A stretch of DNA of 34,608 nucleotides from an uncultured Bacilli bacterium (GCA_950097225.1 CATNCE010000015.1:1-34608); one strand, 5' to 3'. Positions 7,577 through 15,537 are shown, counted from the first letter of the stretch. Program-made: numbers and translations. The notes: a model not told the origin generated them from the sequence alone.

Positions 7577-7672
7577 TTACCACAATAAATTTATTGCACA
7601 AGCAACAACTATACCTATTAGGATTATTATCCATCCTATTGTTTTTTTATGCTCTTTAAACCATTTTGACAT
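7577..7672 (-). CDS. 31-aa membrane peptide
   Basis: A GGAG ribosome binding site lies 8 nt before the ATG at 7672. The product starts with a basic head (MSKWFKEHKK) followed by one hydrophobic helix (IGWIIILIGIVVACAINLLW), so a tiny single-pass membrane protein. It sits beside the non-coding end of the IS110 element, with about 420 bp of repeat-containing non-coding DNA upstream. Small peptides of this type are often toxins or membrane-complex modulators; no family is recognised. Confidence 0.55.
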   Translation of the reverse strand: MSKWFKEHKKTIGWIIILIGIVVACAINLLW

Positions 7673-7895
7673 ATTTACCACTCCTATCTGTTCGACAAAT
7701 TACTATTTGTATGATAGATTAGCAAAAAATATAATTAATCTATTTGTACACAAATAATAGTTGAACTTATATAAATATTATAATACTTTTCATATCCTTT
7801 TTAAAGTTATTGTGTACATTTCCTTTTAAGAAATTCAAACAGTTTTATAATTTTTTATGTACCAAATCAAGAGTTACTTTTTAGCAGGATAAGTG

Positions 7896-8002
7896 TGTAT
7901 TACAAACAACTCGCCAGTGGCGAGTTTATCCTTAAAATAAAGGGTTTGCCAACTTTTAAATTGTATTACAAAATCTTTTTTGTTTTACTTTTGTATTACA
8001 AA
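7896..8002 (+). repeat. three direct copies of TGTATTACAAA
   Basis: Identical 11-mers lie at 7896-7906, 7962-7972 and 7992-8002, spaced 66 and 30 bp apart. A related TTGTACCAAAA follows near 8035. They are candidate protein-binding sites. Confidence 0.6.
7908..7926. repeat. strong hairpin AACTCGCC-AGT-GGCGAGTT
   Basis: A perfect 8-bp GC-rich stem with a 3-nt loop and no T-run after it on either strand. In an AT-rich region this is conspicuous. It sits 2 nt after the first TGTATTACAAA copy. Confidence 0.65.
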
Positions 8003-8099
8003 TATACCTTTATTTGCATTTGAAAATATACTAATTTGTACCAAAATTTAAGATTTTGAAATAAATTATACAACTCTTGTTGGTACAAAAAGATGTACC

Positions 8100-8927
8100 T
8101 TAAATATCAACATTTATAATATTTATTGGACTAACAGGTACTTCTATTAATCCATAATTAGTTATTTTAAATTTATCAAGGATAGGTATTAGTTTAAAAG
8201 GTTCATTAAAATAATTGCCTTTACTATATTTAAGCATAAACTCTTGATCATTAATTTGCTCTTTCTTTAATTCTTGATAATCAATCGGAAAGTTTAATTG
8301 TAATTTCTTAATATAACTCTTAATTTCTTCTCTAGTCATTGGTGCTGATACTTCAATATTTATAGGCATATCATTAGCTTTTATTTCTTGATTGCTATTA
8401 ATACCACCACTATTAAATATATTAGCATATTCTTCAATGAATGTTTTCTTGAAAGTAATATGTTTTATTTTTATATCCTTATCATTTTTAATAACTTCTA
8501 TAGAATCAATATAACTTGTTATTAATTCTTGTTTTTCTGATACAGATAATTTGTCCCATTTAGCTTGGAAATTTAATTCGTAAAAAGGGTTTATAAAACA
8601 TTTAATACTTTCTATATCTCTTTTAAGCATTATATCTTCAAATGTGAAATTGTATTGTTCTAATTCTTGTTCCTCTTTAATTTTCTTTTCAACATCAATA
8701 ATTCTATTTTCTAAATACGTTTTATCTTCTTTATATTCTGATAAATTAATAATTTCATTTAAGTAAGCATCCTTAAGTCTTATTATTTTATCTTTTAAAA
8801 TATATAGTTCTTTAGAAAGTAATTCATTCGTATTTTCGAGTTTTTTCTTTAAAAGTGGAGCAAAGTGTTTTTTAACAATCGAATCATACTCAATTATGTC
8901 TGTTATTTCATTGAGGTTATAATATGT
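8100..8927 (-). pseudogene. large serine recombinase, C-terminal remnant
   Basis: The open frame runs from the stop at 8100 back to 8927, where it meets a TAG. Its first half is a long coiled coil (LENTNELLSKELYILKDKIIRLKD, ENRIIDVEKKIKEEQELEQY). Its second half matches the conserved end of Bacillota large serine recombinases (AKWDKLSVSEKQELITSYIDSIEVI). The N-terminal catalytic serine domain and zinc ribbon are missing, so it cannot recombine DNA. A start at 8630 would give a 176-aa product, but it has no clear ribosome binding site. The truncation point coincides with the start of the divergent membrane/zinc-ribbon gene at 8924, which suggests a deletion or insertion junction there. Confidence 0.75.
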
Positions 8928-9952
8928 CTACAAAACATTATATAGGTATTATTGCATATTTTACAATAGTAATAGTGTGCATAGTAGCTAGAGAAAAAGA
9001 TTTTAATCTATCTAAAACTATTTGTAGAATTAAAAGTTTTTTGTTAAACAAAGAAAATAACAAACTATCTAAAAACATAAAAAGACCATTGCTAGAAAAT
9101 TCTAGCAAAGTAAATACAATAAATAACAAGAAAAAGTATTTGAATGAAGAATATCTTAAAATCTATCATGATATAGAATTTGATTTCGAAAAAGAAGCTC
9201 AGTACTATAATAATCATTGTTGCCCTAATTGTGGTATAGTTTTTGATAAAGAAATAAAAACTACTAGAGATTGTCCAGAATGTAAAAAAAAGATAATCAA
9301 ACGAAATAATTATTTAACAAAACAAAATTATTTAATGACAGAAAATAAATTTAAATTATTTGAAAAATATGAAAAAAAATTACAAGATCTAAATTTCTAT
9401 GACGAAATATTGAAACATGTTAGTTATAATTGTTCTAACATAAAGGAAAAAATTTTAATTTTAGAGAAAAGCAATAGAAATATAAGAGATTTAGTTTGGG
9501 AAATATGTAATGATCTTTCACTTGAATATTCTGTAAAAGGAACAAAAATAATTAATCAATGCAAAGCAAAGTCTTTACAAGATAAAGTTTTTGATATATC
9601 AGAGGCAAAAAGACTTTTTGGTATTTCCAATATTTATACATTGAATATGGCTAAGATTGCAGAACATGAAGATAAAATTGATATTTCAATAGATATTTTA
9701 TGTAATTACTTACATAACGAAGTGAGCATTTATATGTTAGAATTTACTTTTTGCGACTTATATGAATTTAAAGAACAAAGACTGATTCAATCACTAAATA
9801 CACGTTATTTAAAAGAATTTTTACAAAATCACTTTATTTCTATTAATCAATTTGAAAAATATTATAAAAGTTGTAATAGAAATTTTGTAATTCCAATAAT
9901 AGATAAAAATAAAGCTTGGAATTATATAGAAAAAAATTTAAAAACTAATTAA
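8924..9952 (+). CDS. membrane-anchored zinc-ribbon protein, unknown function (342 aa)
   Basis: A GAGG site lies 8 nt upstream of the ATG. Residues about 5-22 form a hydrophobic N-terminal anchor (IGIIAYFTIVIVCIVA). A basic linker leads to a zinc ribbon with two CxxC pairs (C100/C103 as CPNC, C117/C120 as CPEC). The remaining 220 residues are lysine- and asparagine-rich, mostly helical, and contain no motif I recognise. It is one of few plus-strand genes in the island and lies between the serine recombinase remnant and the broken tyrosine integrase, so it was probably element cargo. A zinc ribbon plus a helical cytoplasmic domain could bind nucleic acid or protein at the membrane; this is only inference. 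Confidence 0.7.
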   Translation: MSTKHYIGIIAYFTIVIVCIVAREKDFNLSKTICRIKSFLLNKENNKLSKNIKRPLLENSSKVNTINNKKKYLNEEYLKIYHDIEFDFEKEAQYYNNHCCPNCGIVFDKEIKTTRDCPECKKKIIKRNNYLTKQNYLMTENKFKLFEKYEKKLQDLNFYDEILKHVSYNCSNIKEKILILEKSNRNIRDLVWEICNDLSLEYSVKGTKIINQCKAKSLQDKVFDISEAKRLFGISNIYTLNMAKIAEHEDKIDISIDILCNYLHNEVSIYMLEFTFCDLYEFKEQRLIQSLNTRYLKEFLQNHFISINQFEKYYKSCNRNFVIPIIDKNKAWNYIEKNLKTN

Positions 9953-9983
9953 AAAAATCCCCTACTTTGCTGGAACAAAGTAG
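9950..9983 (-). terminator. hairpin with T-run on minus strand
   Basis: CTACTTTG (9962-9969) and CAAAGTAG (9976-9983) form an 8-bp stem with a 6-nt loop. A short A-tract precedes it on plus, which is a T-run for minus-strand transcripts. It lies just after the zinc-ribbon gene's stop, so it may also help end that transcript. Confidence 0.5.
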
Positions 9984-10001
9984 AGGTTGGGTTATACCCT
10001 A

Positions 10002-10036
10002 AGAAAAACCTATAACGCGAATTACAGAGTTTTTCT
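10002..10036. repeat. 8-bp inverted repeat upstream of integrase
   Basis: AGAAAAAC (10002-10009) and GTTTTTCT (10029-10036) are separated by 19 nt, about 60 bp before the integrase start. It may be an arm-type integrase site or operator; there is no other evidence. Confidence 0.4.
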
Positions 10037-11062
10037 ATGTATTAATGATACCATAGATTAACTTCTAATTCAATAAAAGAAAGAAGGAATTAATTTATGG
10101 CAGTTTATGAAAGTAAAAATCCTACAAAAGATGGACGAAAATACTTTTTTAGGATTATATATAAAGATATATTTGGAGAAAAACATGATTATACTTCTCC
10201 TAAGTTCAAAAAACGAAGCGAAGCTATAGAAGAAGAAGCAATTTATAGAACTCAATTATGTAATAAAACATCTAACTCTTCTATAACTATTGAACAAGCA
10301 TTTTATGAATTAATAAATAATAAAAAGAAAAAATATAAACCTCAGTCAATTAAAAGAAATTTTGATTTTTATCGACATTTAGATCCAATTAAAAATGTAA
10401 AGATAAATGATTTGAATTTGACAATATACAAAAAATGGGGTTCATTTTTAGAGAGTGAAAATATAAAAAATTCGTATAGAAATAAAATTTTATGTCTTTT
10501 TATGCAAATTATTACTTATTCGAACAAAGTATATAACACTGATAATAAAATAATTAACTTTGTTGAAAAATATAGAGAAAATGACATAAAAGAAGAAATG
10601 GTTTTTTTACACTAGAAGAATTTAAAAAGTATGAATCAGTAATAAATGAGTTTGAATGGAAAGTCTTTTTTGAAATATTATATTACATGGGGTTAAGACA
10701 AGGAGAAGCACAAGTCCTAAAACAAAAAGTAGTATAAGAACATTACCAATAAAAAAAGACTTATTAGAAGGCTTAAAAATAATGAATATAAAAGCAAAAC
10801 AATATAAAGATTACAAAGATTCTTGGTTTGTATTTGGTAACTCTATACCTTTTAAAGAGACAACAATTCAATTAAGAAAGAATAAATATTGTAAATTGGC
10901 TAATGTTAAACAAATAAGAGTACACGATTTTAGACACCCAAATGTCAAGCCCAAGACACAAATTTTTTATCCGCTCTTTTTGAATAAATTATCATGTATC
11001 TAAGCGCATCGGAGTATATCCTGTCTGCCGGTCTCCTTGATAAACTGGAAATTGTTGCTTAA

Positions 11063-11392
11063 TCAGAGGCCGTAATGAATGACCCATTTATTTTCGACCA
11101 ATGCCTTTTCTAACAGCTTCTTTAGTTCGTACAGTTCAGGAATATCAGCAATAACATCAGTAAATGCTTTTAACGAGCAAGGTGGAACAAGTGTAATACC
11201 ACAATATGCAAGCCCCTTACCCTTTGCAGAAAGCGTATGCCAATAGAAATCAATGAAGGTAAGCTTTTCAACAACGCCTTCTAAATAGTCATCATTAACA
11301 GAAATGCAGGCATATTTCCACGGTTCGTACTCGTCATATCTTTTACCCGGTTGGGGAGCATCTATCATAATTCCAAACTCATGTTTTGCCAT
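11063..11392 (-). CDS. conserved hypothetical cargo protein (109 aa)
   Basis: The ATG at 11392 is preceded by GAGGTGATG; the longer frame runs into GC-rich non-coding DNA. The product starts MAKHEFGIMIDAPQPGKRYDEYEPWKY and contains SAKGKGLAYCGITLVPP, a compact alpha/beta-like protein. From memory, similar small proteins occur in mobile elements of Clostridia, but I cannot assign a function. It lies within the GC-rich insertion, and its codon use (many GC-ending codons) differs from its neighbours, which supports recent transfer. Confidence 0.7.
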   Translation of the reverse strand: MAKHEFGIMIDAPQPGKRYDEYEPWKYACISVNDDYLEGVVEKLTFIDFYWHTLSAKGKGLAYCGITLVPPCSLKAFTDVIADIPELYELKKLLEKALVENKWVIHYGL

Positions 11393-11694
11393 ATACATCA
11401 CCTCTATAAACTGGCAATTTGTTGGGTTGTTTCTGGGTACAGTATAGCACACGCAGAGAGCCGGTACAAGCTGCCTGGAGCGGTGACAAGTCAGCGATCC
11501 AGGCGGCGGCCTCGCAGAGCGCACAAGTACATTGCCGCAGGCCATGTATAGAAGTGCCCCGTTCCTTGCAGGTGCTCGGAACGGGGACAGCTTAATCACT
11601 TGCACGAGGCGCACGGACTAACCCGCGCCGGTCCGCCTGAGCAGTCCCAGGCACAAGACCCGCCGCAAAGCTCACCGTCCTGTCTCCTGCTGGT

Positions 11695-11737
11695 AAAAAG
11701 CACCCAGCCGGGACGCTATGCGGTCCCGGCTGGATGC
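11695..11737 (-). terminator. strong GC-rich terminator
   Basis: On the minus strand a 15-bp stem (GCATCCAGCCGGGAC with GTCCCGGCTGGGTGC, one mismatch) and an 8-nt loop precede TTTTT. It lies upstream of the 109-aa gene and would end a transcript that entered from the right in the donor element. Confidence 0.75.
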
Positions 11738-12090
11738 TATACACTGTCTTTGTCCTTAACGTTACACCTCGCTTTTTGGCTTCCCTCGTTACGCCTATTT
11801 TTTGCAGGGGATTAGGTGGAAAAAGAACAAGGACAAACCGCCAACTCCTTGCAATGCAAGGGTTTTTCGATTTGTCCTTATTATGCCATAAGGGCACTCT
11901 TGTGCTTCCTTATTAATTAATCAGGGAGCTAGTATAACATTAGTAAGTAAGTATTTAGGGCATAGTCAAATAAGTATGACTTTAAATACCTATACTCACT
12001 TATATAAATCAGAACTTGATAATGTTGTTAACTTTATAAAATAAATTATAAAAAATGTGTTTATAAGTGTGTTTGAATATAAAATATAAT

Positions 12091-12113
12091 AAAAAAACTA
12101 CGTTATTACGTAG
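12091..12113 (-). terminator. terminator of tRNA-Thr
   Basis: CTACGT and ACGTAG form a 6-bp stem with a TATT loop. On the minus strand seven T follow. It starts 15 nt past the tRNA 3' end. Confidence 0.75.
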
Positions 12114-12127
12114 CAAATTAACTATAA

Positions 12128-12203
12128 TGGTGCCTACTGCCGGATTTGAACCAGCGACCTACGCGTTACGAGGGCGTTGCACTACCAACTGTGCTAAGTA
12201 GGC
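12128..12203 (-). tRNA. tRNA-Thr (anticodon CGT)
   Basis: A full cloverleaf: acceptor GCCTACT/AGTAGGC, D arm GCAC/GTGC, anticodon loop CTCGTAA (CGT), T arm GCTGG/CCGGC with loop TTCAAAT, and encoded CCA. The anticodon stem ACGCC/CGCGT has a C-C mismatch at its closing pair (31-39). The island integrase lies next to its 3' end, so it is the likely attachment site. Confidence 0.9.
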
Positions 12204-12212
12204 AAAAAAGAA

Positions 12213-12908
12213 CTATTGAGCTACTCTTTTTGGCTCCTCTTCTGAGTTTCCAAATAATTTTGCCCTTCTTTTTTCAATTTCTTTAACATCAACTAAATCG
12301 TCATTAATTGATGCACAGCTATTATTATACAATATTTTTCCATAATTGGAAGATATTTTATTTATTTCAACTTCATAACCAACAAACGGATATTTTTCTC
12401 CACTAATTGTAACTGATTTAAATGGCTCTACTTCTTCAATAATTCCTGTTAATAATTTTAACTGTCCATGAAAAATAATAACAAATGTTACCCCTTCTCC
12501 TATGGATTTTTCTAAATTATTCATCATCATTGTGAAAGTGCTTTCTTTGTTATAAGTCTCATTATACAAACAAATAAATTGTTCTAAAAGAGACCCTAGC
12601 GCACTATTTTCTTCTAGTCTTTTTAAAATTAAAGAAATAAGTTTTTCCCCGACTTTATCTTTGTTATCTATATAATCTTTTTTAAGGAGGGATTTAGTAA
12701 CTTCTAATTCTAAAACTGATGTTGTAATTGGTGTGTATCCATTTTGGGTTAAGTGGTTGTATATGCGTTTAGCTAAGTATTCACTCTCAAAAAGATAATG
12801 ATAGTTAATCGCCTCATAAAACCATTTTAAAATAGTTAGAGGTTCTTTTAGTTCTTCTAATTCACTGATTAGTTCACGAGTTTTTTCTTGTAAATTAAAT
12901 TGTTCCAT
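12213..12908 (-). CDS. hypothetical protein (231 aa)
   Basis: I do not recognise a family. The N-terminal 130 residues are helical and leucine/glutamate-rich, and the second half (about 140-210) is beta-rich (VTFVIIFHGQLKLLTGIIEEV, YEVEINKISSNYGKILYNN). There is no signal peptide or membrane segment, so it is a cytoplasmic protein. An AGAGGTG ribosome binding site precedes the ATG, and a 9-bp perfect palindrome covers its presumed promoter. It sits just outside the island, next to tRNA-Thr, with the TtcA-like operon upstream on the same strand. Confidence 0.65.
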   Translation of the reverse strand: MEQFNLQEKTRELISELEELKEPLTILKWFYEAINYHYLFESEYLAKRIYNHLTQNGYTPITTSVLELEVTKSLLKKDYIDNKDKVGEKLISLILKRLEENSALGSLLEQFICLYNETYNKESTFTMMMNNLEKSIGEGVTFVIIFHGQLKLLTGIIEEVEPFKSVTISGEKYPFVGYEVEINKISSNYGKILYNNSCASINDDLVDVKEIEKRRAKLFGNSEEEPKRVAQ

Positions 12909-12918
12909 GAAGCACCTC

Positions 12919-12940
12919 TTTATAGTAATTGTACTATAAA
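12919..12940 (-). promoter_or_regulatory. operator-like perfect palindrome
   Basis: TTTATAGTA (12919-12927) and TACTATAAA (12932-12940) are perfect 9-bp arms around ATTG, 5 nt upstream of the 231-aa gene's ribosome binding site. The arms contain TATAGT and TACTAT, -10-like on both strands, so a repressor bound here would block the promoter. Confidence 0.5.
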
Positions 12941-12977
12941 TTGAGATTGTTTTTTTAATAATTGTTTTTTCTTTACA

Positions 12978-13487
12978 TTATTTTAACGTATTTACTATTT
13001 GAAATAGAGAAAGAACTCTGTAGACCAACTCATCATCGTTGTTTAAGTCAACACTTTTAGTTCTTTCTTTTTCATAATCAAGAGCATAAAAAATATTATG
13101 AATCGTCCATTCTAATTCCATAGAATAAAGAGAACGCTCCCAGTCAGTTGGATATAATGCTTCATATTCTAATAAACATTTTAGAATCTCTTTTTGTTCT
13201 TTGAGTGTTTTTATGCGATAAGAGTCTAGGATAATCATGTTTGGATCATCCGTTAATCGTTCATCAACAACAAAGACATCACTCAACGAAGCGTTTTCTT
13301 GTTTTTGATTGATAAAATTAAGATCGCCAATATAAATATCCCCATTACTATACGAAAAATCACTTTTCATATCATTGGTTGTTAAGCTATCATTTGTTAA
13401 TTTAGGACATTTTTCTTTAAAAGAAAGCGCTATTAAAAGTGAGGACGCGATAATAAGTGCCCCATCTCGTAAGATATATTTTTTCAT
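12978..13487 (-). CDS. hypothetical exported/membrane protein (169 aa)
   Basis: A GGAGAAGG ribosome binding site precedes the ATG. Residues about 8-24 are hydrophobic (DGALIIASSLLIALSF), followed by a Cys (KEKCPKL), so it is either a short signal anchor or, less likely, a lipoprotein. The exposed domain is acidic with a helical second half (LKEQKEILKCLLEYEALYP). It starts 11 nt after the stop of the TtcA-like gene, so the two form an operon. No family is recognised and no link to tRNA thiolation is evident. Confidence 0.65.
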   Translation of the reverse strand: MKKYILRDGALIIASSLLIALSFKEKCPKLTNDSLTTNDMKSDFSYSNGDIYIGDLNFINQKQENASLSDVFVVDERLTDDPNMIILDSYRIKTLKEQKEILKCLLEYEALYPTDWERSLYSMELEWTIHNIFYALDYEKERTKSVDLNNDDELVYRVLSLFQIVNTLK

Positions 13488-13498
13488 TGTCCTTCTCC

Positions 13499-14329
13499 TT
13501 ATTTATAATCATCTAAAAAACTGGTATAGTTACCATCTTTTTTTGTTCCTAAAACACAATTTAGATTGATATTATCTAAGGCCTTAAAAATGTTATTGTC
13601 TATCTCCGAATTAATTTGGCGCATATCTTTTATAAGTCTTTTCATTTCTTCACGTTTACTAGTATGTTCATCAAGGGAGGATTCTAAAGTGAATTTACAA
13701 GCGCAATTAATAAATTTAAGATTATTATGAGTACACCAAGCTTTAATGGCTCTTTCTTTGACTAAGAAAAGCGGTCTTATTAGTTCGAGCCCTTCAAAAT
13801 TATCGGAATATAATTTGGGCATCATAGTCTTAATCTCTGCTCCATAAAATAAAGATAATAAATTAGTCTCTATTACATCATCAAAATGGTGACCTAAAGC
13901 AATTTTATTACAGCCTAGTTCTTGAGCTTTATTATATAGGTGTCCTCTGCGCATTCTAGCACACATATAGCAAGGGCTTTTAGCTTCCATTGACTCAACA
14001 CTTGCAAATATATCAGATTGAAATATTTCTAGATTAATATTAAGCTTTTGAGCATTTTCTTTAATTAATTGTAAATTTTCTTTCTGGTATCCAGGATCCA
14101 TGCACACAAAAAAAGCATCAAAATGAACTTTGCCATGACGTTTTATTTCTTCAATACATTTAGCTAATAAAAACGAATCTTTTCCTCCACTAATGCATAC
14201 CATAATCTTGTCATTATCCTCTATTAGCTCATAGTCATTGACAGCTTTAATAAAACGAGCCCATATTTCCTTGCGATAGGTTTTAATAATGCTGCGCTCA
14301 ATTTCTTTTAATTGTTCTTGATTTGTCAT
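13499..14329 (-). CDS. ttcA: TtcA-family PP-loop ATPase (tRNA 2-thiolation-like, 276 aa)
   Basis: The PP-loop SGGKDS lies at residues 47-52, which binds ATP and adenylates the substrate base. A CYMC pair near residue 119 and CAC near 214 match the cysteines that hold an Fe-S cluster in TtcA proteins, which thiolate C32 of tRNA. LGHHFDDVIETNLLSLFYG is the conserved LGHHxDD block. The length is close to other family members. A GGTGA site precedes the start. In Bacillota the exact substrate of this branch is less clear than in E. coli, so the symbol is tentative. It is transcribed away from the cytidine deaminase gene. Confidence 0.8.
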   Translation of the reverse strand: MTNQEQLKEIERSIIKTYRKEIWARFIKAVNDYELIEDNDKIMVCISGGKDSFLLAKCIEEIKRHGKVHFDAFFVCMDPGYQKENLQLIKENAQKLNINLEIFQSDIFASVESMEAKSPCYMCARMRRGHLYNKAQELGCNKIALGHHFDDVIETNLLSLFYGAEIKTMMPKLYSDNFEGLELIRPLFLVKERAIKAWCTHNNLKFINCACKFTLESSLDEHTSKREEMKRLIKDMRQINSEIDNNIFKALDNINLNCVLGTKKDGNYTSFLDDYK

Positions 14330-14362
14330 AGTAATTCACCACAAAAATTATATCATATTGAT

Positions 14363-14391
14363 TTGTTAAATAAAATAATACATGATAAAAT
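14363..14391 (+). promoter_or_regulatory. promoter of cdd
   Basis: TTGTTA (14363-14368) and TAAAAT (14386-14391) are separated by 17 bp, about 22 bp before the cytidine deaminase start, in the divergent gap with ttcA. Confidence 0.55.
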
Positions 14392-14413
14392 ATCATTAAG
14401 AAAGAGTGATATA

Positions 14414-14800
14414 ATGATCGATGAATTAAAAAGCCTGTTAAAGTGTAGCTACGCTCCTATAAGTAATTTTAGAGTTTCGGCGATAGTTCTTACTAAAGAT
14501 GGACAAAAATTTAAGGGAGTCAATGTTGAAGATCATAGTTTGCGAGCGGGAACTTGCGCTGAGAGAAATGCAATTTATGCAGCTATTACAAGTGGTGTAA
14601 AAAAGGGAGATATTACAAGTATTCATTTACTAGTTGAAAATGGAAAAATTGGAACTCCTTGTTTCGTATGTCGACAGATGATACATGAATATTGCAATAA
14701 AGATACCCTTATTAGATGTTATGCATTAAATGGAGAATATAAGGACTTTTTAGTTAGTGAGTTATGCCCGTATCCATTTGGAGAAGATGATTTAAATTAG
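14414..14800 (+). CDS. cdd: cytidine deaminase (128 aa)
   Basis: Hydrolyses cytidine or deoxycytidine to uridine in pyrimidine salvage. The zinc site is typical of the small homotetrameric Bacillota form: C48-A-E50 (CAERNA, with E50 as proton shuttle) and PC83-xx-C86 (PCFVCRQ). The N-terminal YAPISNFRVSA is the substrate-binding block. The ATG at 14414 has a GAGTG-type site upstream; a longer frame to 14312 would cross the promoter. The stop overlaps the terminator stem. Confidence 0.93.
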   Translation: MIDELKSLLKCSYAPISNFRVSAIVLTKDGQKFKGVNVEDHSLRAGTCAERNAIYAAITSGVKKGDITSIHLLVENGKIGTPCFVCRQMIHEYCNKDTLIRCYALNGEYKDFLVSELCPYPFGEDDLN

Positions 14801-14826
14801 AAAAGGTTAAGAACTTTTCTTTTTTT
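14799..14826 (+). terminator. terminator of cdd
   Basis: AGAAAAG (14799-14805) and CTTTTCT (14814-14820) pair around GTTAAGAA, followed by a T-run. It may also serve the convergent minus-strand gene in the other direction. Confidence 0.7.
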
Positions 14827-15460
14827 ATAAGGTAACATCGAATTCAACAGTCTCCCCTTCTGTTAATACACGATCCCAGTAATCTATCAAAGATTTTTGG
14901 TATTTTGTTACAAGATTGATGGCTAAGCGTGATGTATAAATAGATTTAAATGGTTCATTAATAAATTCTAATGTTTTTAAATCAATAATTTTCTCAACTC
15001 CACAATATAGACAATGAATATGTGGTGAGGCACTGTGCTTATGTTCTTTGGTATGAAAGAAAAAACGAATACCATTTATTTGACTATTTTCACTACCGAT
15101 AACTAAAGCTAATCTTTTCCCTTCTAAATGAAATTGCTCATTTAGTTCATTAATAGTTACGTCTAGTTTAGAATAATCTTGAGTATCAATATTTTTAATC
15201 ATGTTATCAATGAATTCTTCATCAAAAAACTCACTCCATAATATCTGATATATATTTTCTAAATAATAAGCGTACTGCTTTTCATGAGCATTTTTGATAC
15301 GAAAAGCATTGGCTAATTTATTCACGACACTTAGAAAATTTAAATTGCCATCAAATTCTTCTATATATGTTAACTTTATTTCGGATGGTAGATCATTATT
15401 TCCTTCTTTTAAGTTGTAACTTGTTATTTCAAATTCTAATTTAACTTTTTGATTTTTCAT
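14825..15460 (-). CDS. DUF4160-like protein (211 aa)
   Basis: The ATG at 15460 is preceded by AGAGGT; the longer frame to 15487 begins in that leader. The C-terminal half (about residues 115-205) resembles DUF4160, with an aromatic strand RFFFHTKEHK, a histidine-rich turn (PHIHCLYCG), and ending in helices LAINLVTKYQKSLIDYWDRVL. The histidines and cysteine might bind a metal. The N-terminal 110 residues are unfamiliar. DUF4160 proteins often pair with a second small protein in toxin-antitoxin-like loci, but here no such partner is evident; the function is unknown. Confidence 0.65.
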   Translation of the reverse strand: MKNQKVKLEFEITSYNLKEGNNDLPSEIKLTYIEEFDGNLNFLSVVNKLANAFRIKNAHEKQYAYYLENIYQILWSEFFDEEFIDNMIKNIDTQDYSKLDVTINELNEQFHLEGKRLALVIGSENSQINGIRFFFHTKEHKHSASPHIHCLYCGVEKIIDLKTLEFINEPFKSIYTSRLAINLVTKYQKSLIDYWDRVLTEGETVEFDVTL

Positions 15461-15520
15461 AAAAATACCTCTTTCTTTGGCGCACATGTTACATATTAAC
15501 GTATTTTTTTATCTAGTTAA

Positions 15521-15537
15521 AGGACTTCTTTAGTCCT
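15521..15537. repeat. small hairpin upstream of DUF4160 gene
   Basis: AGGACT and AGTCCT are separated by 5 nt, about 60 bp before the DUF4160-like gene. There is no T-run; it may be an operator or leader structure. Confidence 0.35.

Larger units (their letters stand above)
7673..8099. other. non-coding stretch with repeats beside recombinase remnant
   Basis: No gene is visible. The stretch holds three copies of TGTATTACAAA, two related motifs (ATGTACCAAA, TTTGTACCAAAA) and a strong 8-bp hairpin, all within about 250 bp downstream of the serine recombinase stop. It could be a recombinase attachment or regulatory region. Confidence 0.5.
10938..11894. mobile_element. 957-bp GC-rich insertion in the integrase gene
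   Basis: The inserted DNA is flanked by CAC (10935-10937 and 11895-11897). Removing it with one CAC restores the integrase frame exactly across the HxxR box. Its ends show weak inverted similarity (CCCAAATGTCAAG against the complement of the right end, CCCTTATGGCATAA). The base composition from about 11440 to 11830 is far more GC-rich than the rest of the window. It carries one 109-aa gene, a 22-codon frame (10994-11062) that may be the tail of another gene, and a strong terminator, but no transposase. It is either a non-autonomous element from a higher-GC Clostridia-like donor or the scar of a larger one. Confidence 0.7.
10097..12044 (+). pseudogene. tyrosine-recombinase integrase, multiply broken
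   Basis: The pieces join into one integrase. 10097-10615 gives the N-terminal arm-binding and core-binding domains. A seven-T run near 10600 has lost one T, shifting the frame to FFTLEEFKKYESV...ILYYMGLRQGEA, which contains catalytic box I Arg. An internal deletion follows, and the frame resumes at PKTKSSIRTLPIKKDL to IRVHDFRH (the HxxR box). A 957-bp insertion (10938-11894) then interrupts it. After the insertion the frame reads SCASLLINQG, LGHSQISMTLNTYTHLY (with the catalytic Tyr) to the stop at 12044. The tRNA-Thr 3' end is 84 bp away, as expected for an integrase beside its attachment site. It cannot work as it stands. Confidence 0.85.

Noticed and set aside
11592-11916. Several overlapping open frames on both strands in the GC-rich insertion
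   Set aside because: They lack ribosome binding sites, have low-complexity or Pro/Arg/Cys-rich products, and overlap a strong terminator hairpin. They open only because the GC-rich DNA has few stops.
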